Virus record (IMG/VR): IMGVR_UViG_3300044643_002008
Coordinates: 1-64,000 of that record
Length of the DNA stretch: 64,000 nucleotides
Reading direction: 5' to 3' (one strand)
From: a virus
The translations under genes and the position numbers were made by a program. Positions 22,704 through 37,910 of the stretch are shown piece by piece; the stretch's first letter is position 1, and each line of letters begins with the position of its first letter. The notes under the pieces are model-generated. The model was not told the origin of the DNA. It saw only the letters and a program-made list of their open reading frames with translations, and did not search any database.

Positions 22704-23468
22704 TCACACTCTCTGCATGTAGTAGTGGGTACCCGGGTTTTGGCCAGATACGTCCACAGAGATTCCTGCAGGAAGAGCGGCTGAGGATGAAATTACGAGA
22801 ACAACCCCGCCGCCTGCTGGTGCTATTGCAGGAGCTTTGATGTATGCGGTTCCAGATGCTGGTCCAGCAATGTAGCGAGCAGCGACTATAACTACTCCAC
22901 CGCCAACTTGGCCAACTCCACCTGCGCCTCCACGAAGAAACGTCGGTCCACCTGACGCGGTAATTGAATATCCGGTTATCGCTTGATGTGGAATTTGGAA
23001 ATACTCAGCTCCGCCCAACGCTGCTAGAGGAGCAGTTGCTGCATAGCCAGTTGCAGAACCACCAAGCGAGTGAGACACTACGCTAGTTAGTCCGCCACCC
23101 TGAGCTATTGAGCCTGCTGTTGAATATCCAGTATTAAACCCAATTGTTGAGTCCGTACCCATGAATCTCAAAGTTCCTTTAACAAAGATTCGATACCCAT
23201 TGGGCGCAAGACGACAGCTTGTGTTTATCGTTAAATCATTAAAGTTCATGTCGCGCGTCATGGAGTAAACGCTTGCAGATGGAGCCATGCCCAAAATAGT
23301 GGTGGTTCCGTCCAGTACTGCATTGCCGTCAGCGCCAGTTCCATAAACGGCATCAGCGCCTTCGTTGTAATAGGAGACCCAAACAACCCCATCCCACTGC
23401 CAGCTCTTAGAGCCAACAGTAAAGATTTGGTTTACATATGGAGAAGAAGGAAAAGTAATCGCCGTCAT
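22704..23468 (-). CDS. Tail fibre paralogue with Gly-rich C-terminal half
   Basis: The 254-residue protein begins ITFPSSPYVNQIFTVGSKSW and WDGVVWV, the common start of phage fibre proteins that carry a short Trp-containing N-terminal module. ADAVYGTGADG and NGYRIFVKGT match the paralogue just downstream. The C-terminal half is Gly/Ala/Ser-rich and ends with a beta-strand. It lies one base from the paralogue's start and overlaps the upstream gene by one base, so it belongs to the same fibre set. Confidence 0.75.
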   Translation of the reverse strand: MTAITFPSSPYVNQIFTVGSKSWQWDGVVWVSYYNEGADAVYGTGADGNAVLDGTTTILGMAPSASVYSMTRDMNFNDLTINTSCRLAPNGYRIFVKGTLRFMGTDSTIGFNTGYSTAGSIAQGGGLTSVVSHSLGGSATGYAATAPLAALGGAEYFQIPHQAITGYSITASGGPTFLRGGAGGVGQVGGGVVIVAARYIAGPASGTAYIKAPAIAPAGGGVVLVISSSAALPAGISVDVSGQNPGTHYYMQRV

Positions 23469-23698
23469 TAAGAACCACCAATAATTGCGTTTATTTCTTC
23501 TTCTGTTAGACCCAGTGCGCTTAGTTTTTCTGAAGCAGACTCTCTTGCTTGTAAGCGTGATTGAGCCCGTTCTTCAATAGATTCATCACGATTTTCAAGT
23601 AACGCAGAAATTTCTTCTGCTGTTAATTCCCGTGTAATTGTTTCTCCCGTAATCGCATCATGAAATGAGCCATAGTATTTTTCTTGTTCATTGCTCAT
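23468..23698 (-). CDS. Small fibre-associated protein, possible chaperone
   Basis: The 76-residue protein has DAITGETITRELTAEEISAL near the start, a charged central helix and ALGLTEEEINAIIG at the end. This pattern recurs as short proteins or C-terminal tails next to tail fibre genes. A tail fibre assembly role is likely by position, not proven. It starts five bases after the large fibre gene's stop. Confidence 0.65.
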   Translation of the reverse strand: MSNEQEKYYGSFHDAITGETITRELTAEEISALLENRDESIEERAQSRLQARESASEKLSALGLTEEEINAIIGGS

Positions 23699-23703
23699 TT
23701 TTA

Positions 23704-29614
<5,911 letters not shown>

Positions 29615-29618
<4 letters not shown>

Positions 29619-29803
29619 GCCTTCTTGCCAAATGCTGTGTCTTTAGGATTCAAGTAGCGAAGGACAACTGGAAGAGCTGCTGCCCAAAGAGCGTTTGCTG
29701 CCAGCTTAATATCACCTGTAGCTGCATAGGTAGCAACTGCAGCGCCAAGAACGCTTCTTCCGTAAGATGCCAATAGTGCTTTTTGTTCTGCTGTAATTTT
29801 CAT
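29615..29803 (-). CDS. Small hydrophobic protein, holin-like
   Basis: The 62-residue protein has an Ala-rich hydrophobic stretch (VLGAAVATYAATGDIKLAAN, then ALWAAALPVVLRYL) and a basic end. It may form one or two amphipathic helices in a membrane. Comparable proteins in marine phages are annotated as holins, but here it lies among tail genes far from the lysin, so the role is uncertain. Confidence 0.5.
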
Positions 29804-29810
29804 GTTATTC

Positions 29811-31100
29811 CTATCCTGTTACGACGATGTGGAAATCGCCAGCGGTGATTGTTCCGTTCATCGTCACTGTGACCGCGTCTACACTGGTGCGAACAACGTC
29901 GCAGATAATTGTTTCATAGGTCGAGACTTGGTAAACCTGAACAATTACGTTTCTTGTATTGAGGTTGTGCGTAACAGTTGTAGTAGAAACGCCATCCGAA
30001 GAAGCTGAGCAAGCCTGGTTAACGACTCTTGCAAGAACTGCAGTAGAGGTTGTTTGGCCGGATGTTGGCGTAAAACCAAGGGCTGTACGAGCGTCTGCGG
30101 CTGTTGAGGAGCCAGTACCACCGTCTGCAACAGCAACGTCTGTGCCGTTCCATGTACCGGTGGTGATTGTTCCAAGGGTTGTAATGCTTGATTGACCAGC
30201 ATACGTAGAGGCAATGTCCACGCTGTTTGCATTAGCGGTAATTCGGTCAGCTGTTCCGACAACATTGATTGTGTTTCCGTCTTTTGTAAGACCGTCACCA
30301 GCAGTAATTTGACCAGCACCAGAGAACTGAGCAAAGGTGAGTGCAGTTGTACCTAGCGTAATGGTGTCGTTGGTTGTAAGAACCCAGCCAGAATCAGCGT
30401 TTACGGTACCTTCTGCAACGAAAGTAAACATTCCAGCAGTAACTTCTGCGGAAGAGTCAGCGTCTGCTGCACGAGTCCACGGCGCGTCATCCACAACAAT
30501 ATAAATACCGTTATTCTGAGGATTACCTACTTGGTTTTTAACAAGAATGCGGTCACCTGCAACAACTTGCACACCGTCAACAGTTACTTCACCGACAGCA
30601 TAAGACCCAATAAGCATCATTTCGTTAGTCGTGGCTGCACGAACTGATGCTTTAACATCAAGACCTGCACGGGCAGCGTCTACATAGCCCTTGGTAGCGG
30701 CATGGGCATCGTCGGTAGGGGTAGCAACCTTGATGTTTCCGCTGCTATCTCTTTGTACGAGCGTTGAAACAGTTGCATTGGACGTTGCACCGTTAAGCAA
30801 TGCCCAGAATGTTGAAGAAAGAAGACCAGCAGAGTCAACATCTGCAAGATTCAGGGTAATAGTCACAGTTCCATTTGTGGAAGGGGTGATAGTAATTGCG
30901 TCAGTATGGTCACCGGTCTTGGTGATGGAACTGATTGCATTTACCCAGGCCGTACCGTTAAATAGGCGAACAACACCATTGTCGCTGTTGTAGTACATCC
31001 GACCCGCAAAACCAGCTGGGTCTGTGCCTAAAACCTCAAAGCGACCACTTAAAATTTGATTTTGATTTAGGTCAAGATTTGTTAGAAATTTAGTTGCCAT
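29811..31100 (-). CDS. Tail fibre/virion protein
   Basis: The 429-residue protein starts LTNLDLNQNQILSGRFEVL, a typical phage tail fibre N-terminal pattern, followed by HAATKGYVDAARAGLDVKAS and GDRILVKNQ-GNPQNNGIYIV, a module found in many tail fibres. The C-terminal half is Ser/Thr/Ala-rich with TGTWNGTDVAVADGGTGSS, the shaft-like repeat region. The closing strands are beta-rich. It should be a trimeric fibre subunit. Confidence 0.82.
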   Translation of the reverse strand: MATKFLTNLDLNQNQILSGRFEVLGTDPAGFAGRMYYNSDNGVVRLFNGTAWVNAISSITKTGDHTDAITITPSTNGTVTITLNLADVDSAGLLSSTFWALLNGATSNATVSTLVQRDSSGNIKVATPTDDAHAATKGYVDAARAGLDVKASVRAATTNEMMLIGSYAVGEVTVDGVQVVAGDRILVKNQVGNPQNNGIYIVVDDAPWTRAADADSSAEVTAGMFTFVAEGTVNADSGWVLTTNDTITLGTTALTFAQFSGAGQITAGDGLTKDGNTINVVGTADRITANANSVDIASTYAGQSSITTLGTITTGTWNGTDVAVADGGTGSSTAADARTALGFTPTSGQTTSTAVLARVVNQACSASSDGVSTTTVTHNLNTRNVIVQVYQVSTYETIICDVVRTSVDAVTVTMNGTITAGDFHIVVTG

Positions 31101-31111
31101 TTTGCCTCAAT

Positions 31112-31423
31112 CTAGGTCAGGTATGCGTATCCGGAGAACGCCGCAGTAAATGTGACAGTTATTTGCGTCGTACTGTCATATTTTACCTCACCAATTACCG
31201 CCGTACCTGCAGAATCAACAACAGTTACGGATGGGAACCCGCCAAGGGTGTGTTCGATAACCCATTCACTGGAGACTATTGGTTTCGCATATACAAATCT
31301 GCGAGTGTTTCCGCCACCCCCTCCAGAGCGTACGACGACAAGATTAGGGGCCTGCTCGTTTACGATGACCTGGTTGGGTGTGTCCTGGTAGACGTTGACG
31401 TTATTGGGGACGTTATTGCTCAC
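31112..31423 (-). CDS. Small tail-associated structural protein
   Basis: The 103-residue protein has an Asn/Val-rich N-terminus, a Gly run and a C-terminal beta domain (WVIEHTLGGFPSVTVVDSAG, then ITVTFTAAFSGYAYL). The HTLGGFPSVTVVD...VTVTF pattern occurs in many small phage virion proteins and at fibre termini. It is coupled to the upstream gene by a four-base overlap. Confidence 0.65.
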   Translation of the reverse strand: MSNNVPNNVNVYQDTPNQVIVNEQAPNLVVVRSGGGGGNTRRFVYAKPIVSSEWVIEHTLGGFPSVTVVDSAGTAVIGEVKYDSTTQITVTFTAAFSGYAYLT

Positions 31424-31785
31424 CGTGTTACCTCGTAAGAGAGTATAAATTCGCCCTGGACAAGCCTTGAGACGTCTAAGGAGCCATTTATTAACTCGAT
31501 GTCATAAACACCACTGTTTGTTATTGACGAGGTCTGAGCTGCGGTCATCTGCACGGTTACTGCGCCATTTTCCTCGTCGATGTCTATTCCGCCATTTTCT
31601 GTAGTTAGGGTAATCATTGCCGAGGAGGACTCGATTGTGCGCCTAACTTGCATTCTGGCCTTATATCCACTCAGGTCCCAGGGGTGGTAAATCGTAGGGT
31701 CAGTTTCGTCCGGGTACTGAAGCTCAAATCTTCGGGAGTATGTGGTTCCCTGCTCGCAGACCATGTTGTAATTTCCAGCAAGCAT
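31420..31785 (-). CDS. Ig-like tail-associated protein
   Basis: The 121-residue protein contains the known phage pattern QGTTYSRRFELQY, PWDLSGYKARMQVRRTI and GVYDIELING, ending in LVQGEFILSYEVTR. This is a small beta-sandwich seen in baseplate-proximal proteins of many siphoviruses and myoviruses. The next gene starts at its ATGA stop. Confidence 0.7.
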   Translation of the reverse strand: MLAGNYNMVCEQGTTYSRRFELQYPDETDPTIYHPWDLSGYKARMQVRRTIESSSAMITLTTENGGIDIDEENGAVTVQMTAAQTSSITNSGVYDIELINGSLDVSRLVQGEFILSYEVTR

Positions 31786-31836
31786 TTGCCCACCTCCTAA
31801 CTAATAAATTGTAGACCAATACTTGCTTTTCTAGAC

Positions 31837-32055
31837 TTATTCGTCTTCGTCTTCTGATGCAATCATGTCTATTGCGTATTCGAGCATCCCGTGAGCTAGC
31901 CAGGGAGACATGGTGTCGCTCACAAAAAGATTTAGCTGTGAACCTTTTTCGTCAGCAACTTCCGCGACTATTACGAAATTGACTATCAGTTTTTCGGGCA
32001 TTGACTTGTGAACTAATTCCCGAAATATTTCATTCATCTCTTCGTTGTTTGCCAT
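31837..32055 (-). CDS. Hypothetical small acidic protein
   Basis: The 72-residue protein has a hydrophobic core (LIVNFVIVAEVAD), a WLAHGMLEYAIDMI helix and a DEDE tail. I have seen similar small acidic proteins in actinophages without a function. A dyad at 32078-32098 lies just upstream and may be a weak terminator for the preceding gene. Confidence 0.5.
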   Translation of the reverse strand: MANNEEMNEIFRELVHKSMPEKLIVNFVIVAEVADEKGSQLNLFVSDTMSPWLAHGMLEYAIDMIASEDEDE

Positions 32056-32077
32056 AGTGTTTTCCAGTCTTGCAAAA

Positions 32078-32098
32078 GTTGGTTATTTTACGACCAAC
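32078..32098 (-). terminator. Weak hairpin, possible terminator
   Basis: On the minus strand GTTGGT-(9)-ACCAAC is followed by TTTT. The stem is only six bases and A/T-rich, so it is a weak candidate for partial termination between the Ig/FN3 virion protein gene and the small acidic gene. Confidence 0.3.
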
Positions 32099-32123
32099 GA
32101 TGACATGAATAAATTTGTCTAGA

Positions 32124-34169
32124 TTAATATGAGTAGCTGCCTCGAGTGTCTGTTTTTGTCCATGTTTTTTTCTTCATCTTTATTATCATTCTTACGCGTA
32201 TTCTCTGGTCAGGGTTGGTTGACCATGTTCCAATTGAGCCATCGCCTCTAACTCGTATTCTTCCGCCTCCGCCGTTGTCGTAGCCTAAAGTAAATCCTGC
32301 GGACTCTTCTCTTACCACATCTTTACCGGCCTGATTAAATGGGGCTTGAAGGGCATTGTATGTATCTGCCTGCCCTGATGAAGGAAAACTTGTTGCGGCT
32401 CCAGACCAATCAACGCGGAAATATCTTGAATCTGTACATAGGGTAAGACTGGCAATAACAACGTAGGCTGTCACCACAACGTCGGTGACCTTATATGTTT
32501 CTTCTCCTTCGACCATTGGGGAGATAGTTAGATTTCGCGTTCTATATCCAGGCACAGAAAATACAGAGGAAACTTGCGTAAAGGTGTTTCCAGTTACCGT
32601 GAATTCTCCGGTTTGTTTGTCGTCAACGTTTGTTTCTGCACCCCAGTCGTAAGACAAAGAACCTGTCTGAACAGTAACCGTTGCTGTCGTAGACCTGGTT
32701 GTTGAACTACTGTTGGCTGTGCTGTTTGTTCCGCCATATATGTCAGTTGATTTTGCATATATGTAATAGTTTGTGCTTGATGCAAGGCTTCCAAACGTTC
32801 CGGTCAAAGCAGTTGTTCCCCATCCAGTGCCTTTTAATACCTCGGTAGTCCCTACTTGCGCTCCGTCCGAAGAACGAATGCAGTAAATATTTACTTTTTC
32901 GACTTCATCCGTCAGATAGCTAGAAGGAGAAGCAAAAGAGTAAGACAAAGACCTGACGACAGTAGTGTTTACACCAGGGTCGGCAGGGGTATTTGCTGTA
33001 ACAGTCGGGGCAGCCAATACTGGTGGCGTCCTATCGCCACCTGTGGTTATCTCTTGCCTTAACGAGTATTCGCTATACAAAGACGCGGTATTAAGTGTTC
33101 TGGCTCGAACGTAGTACTTCGTACCTGGATTTCGGCCCACATCAAAAGAACCGTTTGCCGTAAATGCAGATTGTGTATCTGTTACGTCAATAGCCTGTTC
33201 GCCAACATATACATCGTTTTCATTGTATAAATACCCATAAACATGAGTTATCGTCGTAAGTCCAGCGGGAACGCTAACCGTGTAGTTGATTCTTCTGTTG
33301 TGAAGAGTTAGGTCTGTTGAGCTAACAGCGGAAACAGATGGGGTCACCGGAGTTCTGCTAACAGTAAAAGTTGAAGAAGTCGCCGTAGTAGCCGGTCCAG
33401 TGTTACCGATAGCGTCTACGACTGAATCTTGGGGTATAGACAAAGTCAATGTTCCGTTGGTTGTTGAGCCCAAAGACGTTTCTGTCAAAACTATCGTGTA
33501 AAGACTTCCGGAACCGGAAAAAGAGCTTATTTGCCATCCTGTGGATGTTCCGCCAATAGTAAATTCTGATTGAATCAGGCCTGTTATTGACTCCGAAAAC
33601 CTCAGAGAAAAAGTAACAGTACGAGAAGCGCTTGCCGACGCGGAAGCAAACTCAGATACAGCAGGCCGAGTTACGTCTATGGAAAAAGACTCAGAAGCAG
33701 TAACCGAGCCAGCCCATGCATTGATTTCAGATTCATCAGTTATTCCGGATGGGTCAACCGAAAGAGTGACCGTTCCTGACGTTTGTGTTCCAGACTTACT
33801 TATCTCCACTACATACGAAGTATCGTCAGATGTTGTTATTGATTCTATTTCCCAAGCGTTTCCAGGATTTGATGAAATCGTAATCATGTCATCGTCCCAC
33901 CCGGTTACAGGCTCACTAAACTCAAGAATGTAAGACGCGGTTGTTTTTGATGAGCCATATGTCTGGCCAGAAACGGTGTCAGTAAGCGCAAACCGCAAAA
34001 TCGTAGGAGCTATTGTGTCGTATGCATAGACGCGCTTCCATGCCCCACCTTGATACAGGTAGGCTTGGTTTACCCTTTTCCAGGCGCTGCTTTTATATAC
34101 AAAAGCCTGCTCTATTACTTTCCAGCTAGAGCCAATTCGTAAATAGGAAGGTTGCTCAGGGTAGGCCAT
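32124..34169 (-). CDS. Virion protein with Ig-like and FN3 domains
   Basis: The 681-residue protein has an N-terminal module with two similar units (SSWKVIEQAFVYK, SAWKRVNQAYLYQ), then two bacterial Ig-like domains of the metal-binding type (about 50-165 and 170-270, each with a TRP- or TIAP-start and FSEPVTG/FSESITG), at least one FN3-like domain (about 280-380), further beta domains and a basic C-terminus. Such proteins sit on tail fibres or baseplates and may bind carbohydrates weakly. The gene stands between the fibre genes and the baseplate J region. Confidence 0.75.
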   Translation of the reverse strand: MAYPEQPSYLRIGSSWKVIEQAFVYKSSAWKRVNQAYLYQGGAWKRVYAYDTIAPTILRFALTDTVSGQTYGSSKTTASYILEFSEPVTGWDDDMITISSNPGNAWEIESITTSDDTSYVVEISKSGTQTSGTVTLSVDPSGITDESEINAWAGSVTASESFSIDVTRPAVSEFASASASASRTVTFSLRFSESITGLIQSEFTIGGTSTGWQISSFSGSGSLYTIVLTETSLGSTTNGTLTLSIPQDSVVDAIGNTGPATTATSSTFTVSRTPVTPSVSAVSSTDLTLHNRRINYTVSVPAGLTTITHVYGYLYNENDVYVGEQAIDVTDTQSAFTANGSFDVGRNPGTKYYVRARTLNTASLYSEYSLRQEITTGGDRTPPVLAAPTVTANTPADPGVNTTVVRSLSYSFASPSSYLTDEVEKVNIYCIRSSDGAQVGTTEVLKGTGWGTTALTGTFGSLASSTNYYIYAKSTDIYGGTNSTANSSSTTRSTTATVTVQTGSLSYDWGAETNVDDKQTGEFTVTGNTFTQVSSVFSVPGYRTRNLTISPMVEGEETYKVTDVVVTAYVVIASLTLCTDSRYFRVDWSGAATSFPSSGQADTYNALQAPFNQAGKDVVREESAGFTLGYDNGGGGRIRVRGDGSIGTWSTNPDQRIRVRMIIKMKKKTWTKTDTRGSYSY

Positions 34170-34176
34170 TTTGCGC

Positions 34177-34599
34177 CTACGCTAAATACCGAAGGTAAAT
34201 GTCGCCTTCGTTGGCTGTTCCGCTTGGCGCTGCTGTTCCATACGTTATTGCGCCACCGCCGGTTCCTGTTCCGTTGTAGTAAACGCCTGGCCCACCTGTT
34301 ACTGCGGTATCAACTCTTGTCTTGGCTATTTCGTTAATTTTTACCCAGCTGCCTGCAGTGAATACTCCACCAGAAGTGACCGAGCCGTCATAGAACCACA
34401 GAACGTCAGTTGCCGTATTGAAGAAAAAAGCTCCAACGTATTCAACAGCTCCAGTCGGAGGGTTGCCAGTTCCAACAAGAAATTTTGCAGCCGTGGCGTC
34501 TAGCCTTGCGTGGGTACTGTCAAACTGGAGTCGCGTAAGTTCGTCATCGTCTGTGCTCCATCTTGTAAGCAAAAATCTCGGTGTTTCTGTTATAGCCAT
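34177..34599 (-). CDS. Tail fibre-like small structural protein
   Basis: The 140-residue protein has TRLQFDSTHARLDATAAKFL near the start, then GAFFFNTATDVLWFYDGSVT and a C-terminal segment ending in EGDIYLRY. The Tyr/Gly-rich strands are the usual fibre connector type. It has an eight-base gap to the upstream gene and probably forms a fibre adaptor. Confidence 0.6.
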   Translation of the reverse strand: MAITETPRFLLTRWSTDDDELTRLQFDSTHARLDATAAKFLVGTGNPPTGAVEYVGAFFFNTATDVLWFYDGSVTSGGVFTAGSWVKINEIAKTRVDTAVTGGPGVYYNGTGTGGGAITYGTAAPSGTANEGDIYLRYLA

Positions 34600-34600
34600 T

Positions 34601-36016
34601 TTATAAGTCCGCCAAAATTACGTGTTTAACCTCTATGCCTATTGGCTTAGATATTTCTATGGCGGCCCTGACTGATTCGCTCGTCCCTCCGACGCCCGTA
34701 GCATCAAGGGTATCGCCAAGATAAGTATACAATGTGACCGAGAATCGGTTAGCACCAGTTGGATTTTTGTCAATCCAGGCGACTTTGTTGTGTTCTAAGA
34801 AAAATTTAACTGTTTCAACTATGGCTTGTTCTGTCCCTGCACGAAACCCCACGAAGCCTGTAGTAAGCGTAAACCTCAGGTATGCAATTAACTGTGAAAA
34901 GCTAGGAGAGTACGTGTGCAGTTCTTCCCAGCTAACTATGATGTCGTCGTCCAGGGGGTCTTCAACAAGCTCTTCAATGGCAGTCCAAGTTGACGGAACA
35001 CCAGACCAGGCCGTAGAAGTAGGTCTTACCAGTTCCTTTTTTGAGCTAACGAATTGAGACAACCACATCAGATTATTAAGTGGGGCAACAGTAGGGTCGG
35101 TAAGAATGCTTTTTTGTGTGTCATCGTCGTCTGAGTATCCACCGGCAATATCTATGTATGACCATTTTTCAGCGAACTTGTCGACCAGGTCTGAGCCGTG
35201 AGTCAGAACGTCAACGAGTCTTGCAAGGGGCCTATTGAGGGTTGCGTCAAGAGAGTCATTTTCTGTAATGACATCAGGAAGCGAACGATACGTCAGTTCT
35301 ACGCCAGGAATATTGTTTCTATATCCAAATCTTGGAGTTAAAGAGGGATATGTAATATATGTGGAAGCATTTTCTGGAGATATTCCGTCAGTTTTATATA
35401 TGACTTCTATAAATACACCAATTTTTCTTGACAAAGTAACTTCAGGAAGTCTGTGCCATTCAGTCCTAACGACTTTCCATTTATTCTCTGTAAGAAAACC
35501 TTTTCCATCAATTTCATAAGGACTCTTATCAAAACTAAAGCTTGAAAATGTTCCTTGTATTTCGTGGTTGTCTACAAATGTTTTAAGGTCTATTTCTTCC
35601 GGAAGATGGTCCCAGCTGCCAAAATCTCCATTATGAGGAAAATCTGTAGTCCAGTTTGAATACCAGGATTCATTTGCTCCGGTCGTGTTGTGGTACTCGT
35701 CAGAAGCGGTGTTATATATAAAAACATTTACAGTTGCCGCATCGTTTATTTGCGCAAAAAATGTAAAACCTACTTGGTTGCCATCAAGAGTAGAATCATA
35801 GGAAATGGAGTTTGTCCCCATCCAAACCCTAGGCTCATAGCTTGAAGAGTAAGCGTATGACGGCCTAAGTCTTACAGTTCTGGGACCCCTTGTAAACAGG
35901 GTCAAATCAGAATCACCAAGGTCATGGGGTTCCGTGTCAGGGTTATCCCAGCCAATAAGATTGTCGCCATTAACTCTTAAGTTTTTTGAGCTAAGCGGAA
36001 GTAAATCAGGAACCAT
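34601..36016 (-). CDS. Baseplate wedge/tail protein I-like
   Basis: The 471-residue protein follows the J-like gene with an 11-base overlap, the place of the P2 gpI or T4 gp6-partner protein in contractile tails. It has a large N-terminal beta-rich half and a C-terminal part with LRPSFSQLIAYLRFTL-type spacing and FFLEHNKVAWIDKNPTGANR, as in tail-tip wedge proteins of this type. The N-terminal extension is larger than P2 gpI, so it may also bear a receptor or fibre attachment domain. The call rests on order and partial pattern. Confidence 0.65.
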   Translation of the reverse strand: MVPDLLPLSSKNLRVNGDNLIGWDNPDTEPHDLGDSDLTLFTRGPRTVRLRPSYAYSSSYEPRVWMGTNSISYDSTLDGNQVGFTFFAQINDAATVNVFIYNTASDEYHNTTGANESWYSNWTTDFPHNGDFGSWDHLPEEIDLKTFVDNHEIQGTFSSFSFDKSPYEIDGKGFLTENKWKVVRTEWHRLPEVTLSRKIGVFIEVIYKTDGISPENASTYITYPSLTPRFGYRNNIPGVELTYRSLPDVITENDSLDATLNRPLARLVDVLTHGSDLVDKFAEKWSYIDIAGGYSDDDDTQKSILTDPTVAPLNNLMWLSQFVSSKKELVRPTSTAWSGVPSTWTAIEELVEDPLDDDIIVSWEELHTYSPSFSQLIAYLRFTLTTGFVGFRAGTEQAIVETVKFFLEHNKVAWIDKNPTGANRFSVTLYTYLGDTLDATGVGGTSESVRAAIEISKPIGIEVKHVILADL

Positions 36017-37610
36017 AAACTGTAACCACTGATTTTACTTTAGGCATCGTTCCGGCATACGTGAACTGTATGAACTGAGGGTTTGACGGCGTTCCGGTGT
36101 CAAGAGTGGCCATACGCTGATTGTTTACATAAGAGCTTCCAGTCGTTGTACTCATATCGCCAGTTCCGTATGTTGGCAAATACATGACGCAGGAAACAAC
36201 TCTCTTAACTCCTGCAATTTCAGAAGCTTTGACTATAAATTCATTTCTGTAAACATATTCTGTCCATGATTCATAAAATTCAGGACTAAAATATGAATCT
36301 AAATAGTCTTGTACTTCGGCCGCAACGCTTGAGCCAACAGAGCCGTTCAATACTTCAATTTCAACTTCTACATAAATATCTACAGGCATTGCTGTATGAA
36401 TGAATGCATCTATGCCAACTGGTGTTCTTTCAGAGATATCTTCATATATTGAGTTTTTTTCCGCAAATGAAACTGGCATTCCGTCTACGCCCCATAAAAA
36501 AATTACGTACATTCCTCTTGCGTCTGGCGTTCTTAATGCCGGAGAAGTGGCAAGCGTTGAAAACTGAAGTCCACTAACGAGCTGAACCATTGATGGTCCA
36601 AAAGCTGCAGTAGTTTCAGTTACTGCAGGTATTCCATTAATTGTTACAACCTGCGTAGATAGGTTTATAGAGATTGTTTGTCCTCCGGCTGTTGAAACTA
36701 ATCCTGAGGGGCAAAGCTCTTTTGTTACTGACGCATCTCCCATCATCTCTTGAGTGGTTAGCCAGAGTGATTGTCCGCTTAACGTGAGTCCAAGACCGGT
36801 GTTAAAATCAAACATTTGACCATCTTCATCCGAGCAGTCAATCACAACGTTTATGTTTGTTCCGCTTACCGTTGCCTGAGTTGTAGTCGTTGACACAGGG
36901 GAAGTAGATGAGCCATAAGAAAGGTCGTAAACCTTGCATCTAGAAACTGACGGGTACGCGGTCAAAATATAGGACTCAATTTGTGTTGCTGTGCAGAGCG
37001 AGTTAGATAAAGAGTCAAGGTATGTTACACCGCGCCTTATGAATTCTTCATCTGTTTCTGGCGAGTTTACTGCCAGAGGACCCGATGATGTTGTGCACGA
37101 AATTAGCTCAGAAGACGGCTGTGTGATTGTAAGTTGCGTTCCTACTGGTATTGCTGGAAGTGGCCCTAAAACTATTGATTCAAGTGTTACAGGTACAGAG
37201 TATGAACCGGGAGCTGCTGATACAGTTTCACGCACGAAAAAAGCATACTGAACCGTGTTACCGTCTTGTTCTGTTAAGTATGCAACCGTTGTCCCTTGTT
37301 CGACAGTTCCACCTGACGAAAGAACAATGAAGTTTGCATTAAGGCCTGATACGCCAGCTTCTCTTCTTTCAAGACCTAAAAGTCTTAAAACACCCTCTAT
37401 TGTTCCGTTTGGAATTCTGTTTGCTGCTGCTATGTAAAGGGAGTTCATTAAAGCAAAAGCCTGCATTAAGGCGTCTTCGACCGAGCCTGGTCGCGGTTCA
37501 AACTCCGGAAGGGCTGTCCGTGCATAGTCTACTGCCGCTGCATATAATTCTGGAGGCTGAAGGTCGTTAACTGTCAGGTTTATGTATTCTGAAAAATCTG
37601 GTGATGCCAT
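36006..37610 (-). CDS. Baseplate J-like protein
   Basis: The 534-residue protein has PEFEPRPGSVEDALMQAFALMNSLY and LLGLERREAGVSG, then a beta-rich middle with PETDEEFIRRGVTYLDSLSN, all typical of baseplate J/gp47-type proteins, which form wedge arms around the hub. A later region (about 390-470) has VPTGIDAFIHTAMPVDIYVEVE and KASEIAGVKRVVSC, the J-like C-terminal part. The middle carries an inserted beta domain. It lies between the gp25-like and wedge genes in the order expected for contractile tails. Confidence 0.88.
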   Translation of the reverse strand: MASPDFSEYINLTVNDLQPPELYAAAVDYARTALPEFEPRPGSVEDALMQAFALMNSLYIAAANRIPNGTIEGVLRLLGLERREAGVSGLNANFIVLSSGGTVEQGTTVAYLTEQDGNTVQYAFFVRETVSAAPGSYSVPVTLESIVLGPLPAIPVGTQLTITQPSSELISCTTSSGPLAVNSPETDEEFIRRGVTYLDSLSNSLCTATQIESYILTAYPSVSRCKVYDLSYGSSTSPVSTTTTQATVSGTNINVVIDCSDEDGQMFDFNTGLGLTLSGQSLWLTTQEMMGDASVTKELCPSGLVSTAGGQTISINLSTQVVTINGIPAVTETTAAFGPSMVQLVSGLQFSTLATSPALRTPDARGMYVIFLWGVDGMPVSFAEKNSIYEDISERTPVGIDAFIHTAMPVDIYVEVEIEVLNGSVGSSVAAEVQDYLDSYFSPEFYESWTEYVYRNEFIVKASEIAGVKRVVSCVMYLPTYGTGDMSTTTGSSYVNNQRMATLDTGTPSNPQFIQFTYAGTMPKVKSVVTVYGS

Positions 37611-37616
37611 GGCTTC

Positions 37617-37910
37617 CTAGTATGTATAAGACAATTCTATTGAAAAGTCTTCGGTTTCTGGGCTTGAAAAAATATTTACGTCACTGACGAATATTTCTGG
37701 AAAATAAAAGCTCAAAGTTTGTTTTATTCCAAAAACTGTAGGTTTTTCAAAAGTCATATTTCTCATTCCAAAGTCAACAGCAAGAGCCATTTCTCCAGGA
37801 GAAATTTGAAAAGCAAGCGAAATTAATTGATTGTAATACGCGTCAGTTTCTTCGGCATGCGAAACAATATGACCGTCTTTAAAACGTACAGGAAATGCCA
37901 GAGTATCCAT
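37617..37910 (-). CDS. gp25/gpW-like baseplate wedge protein
   Basis: The 97-residue protein has FPVRFKDGHIVSHAEETDAYYNQLI and ISPGEMALAVDFGMRN, the early part of gp25-like proteins, and closes with FFPEIFVSD...IELSYTY. The family has a lysozyme-like fold in T4 but serves as structural wedge protein. It shares one base with the upstream gpV-like gene and precedes the J-like gene. Confidence 0.8.
   Translation of the reverse strand: MDTLAFPVRFKDGHIVSHAEETDAYYNQLISLAFQISPGEMALAVDFGMRNMTFEKPTVFGIKQTLSFYFPEIFVSDVNIFSSPETEDFSIELSYTY

Noticed and set aside
34152-34337. Short plus-strand frames in the baseplate block
   Set aside because: They lack ribosome sites and lie opposite well-supported minus-strand structural genes.
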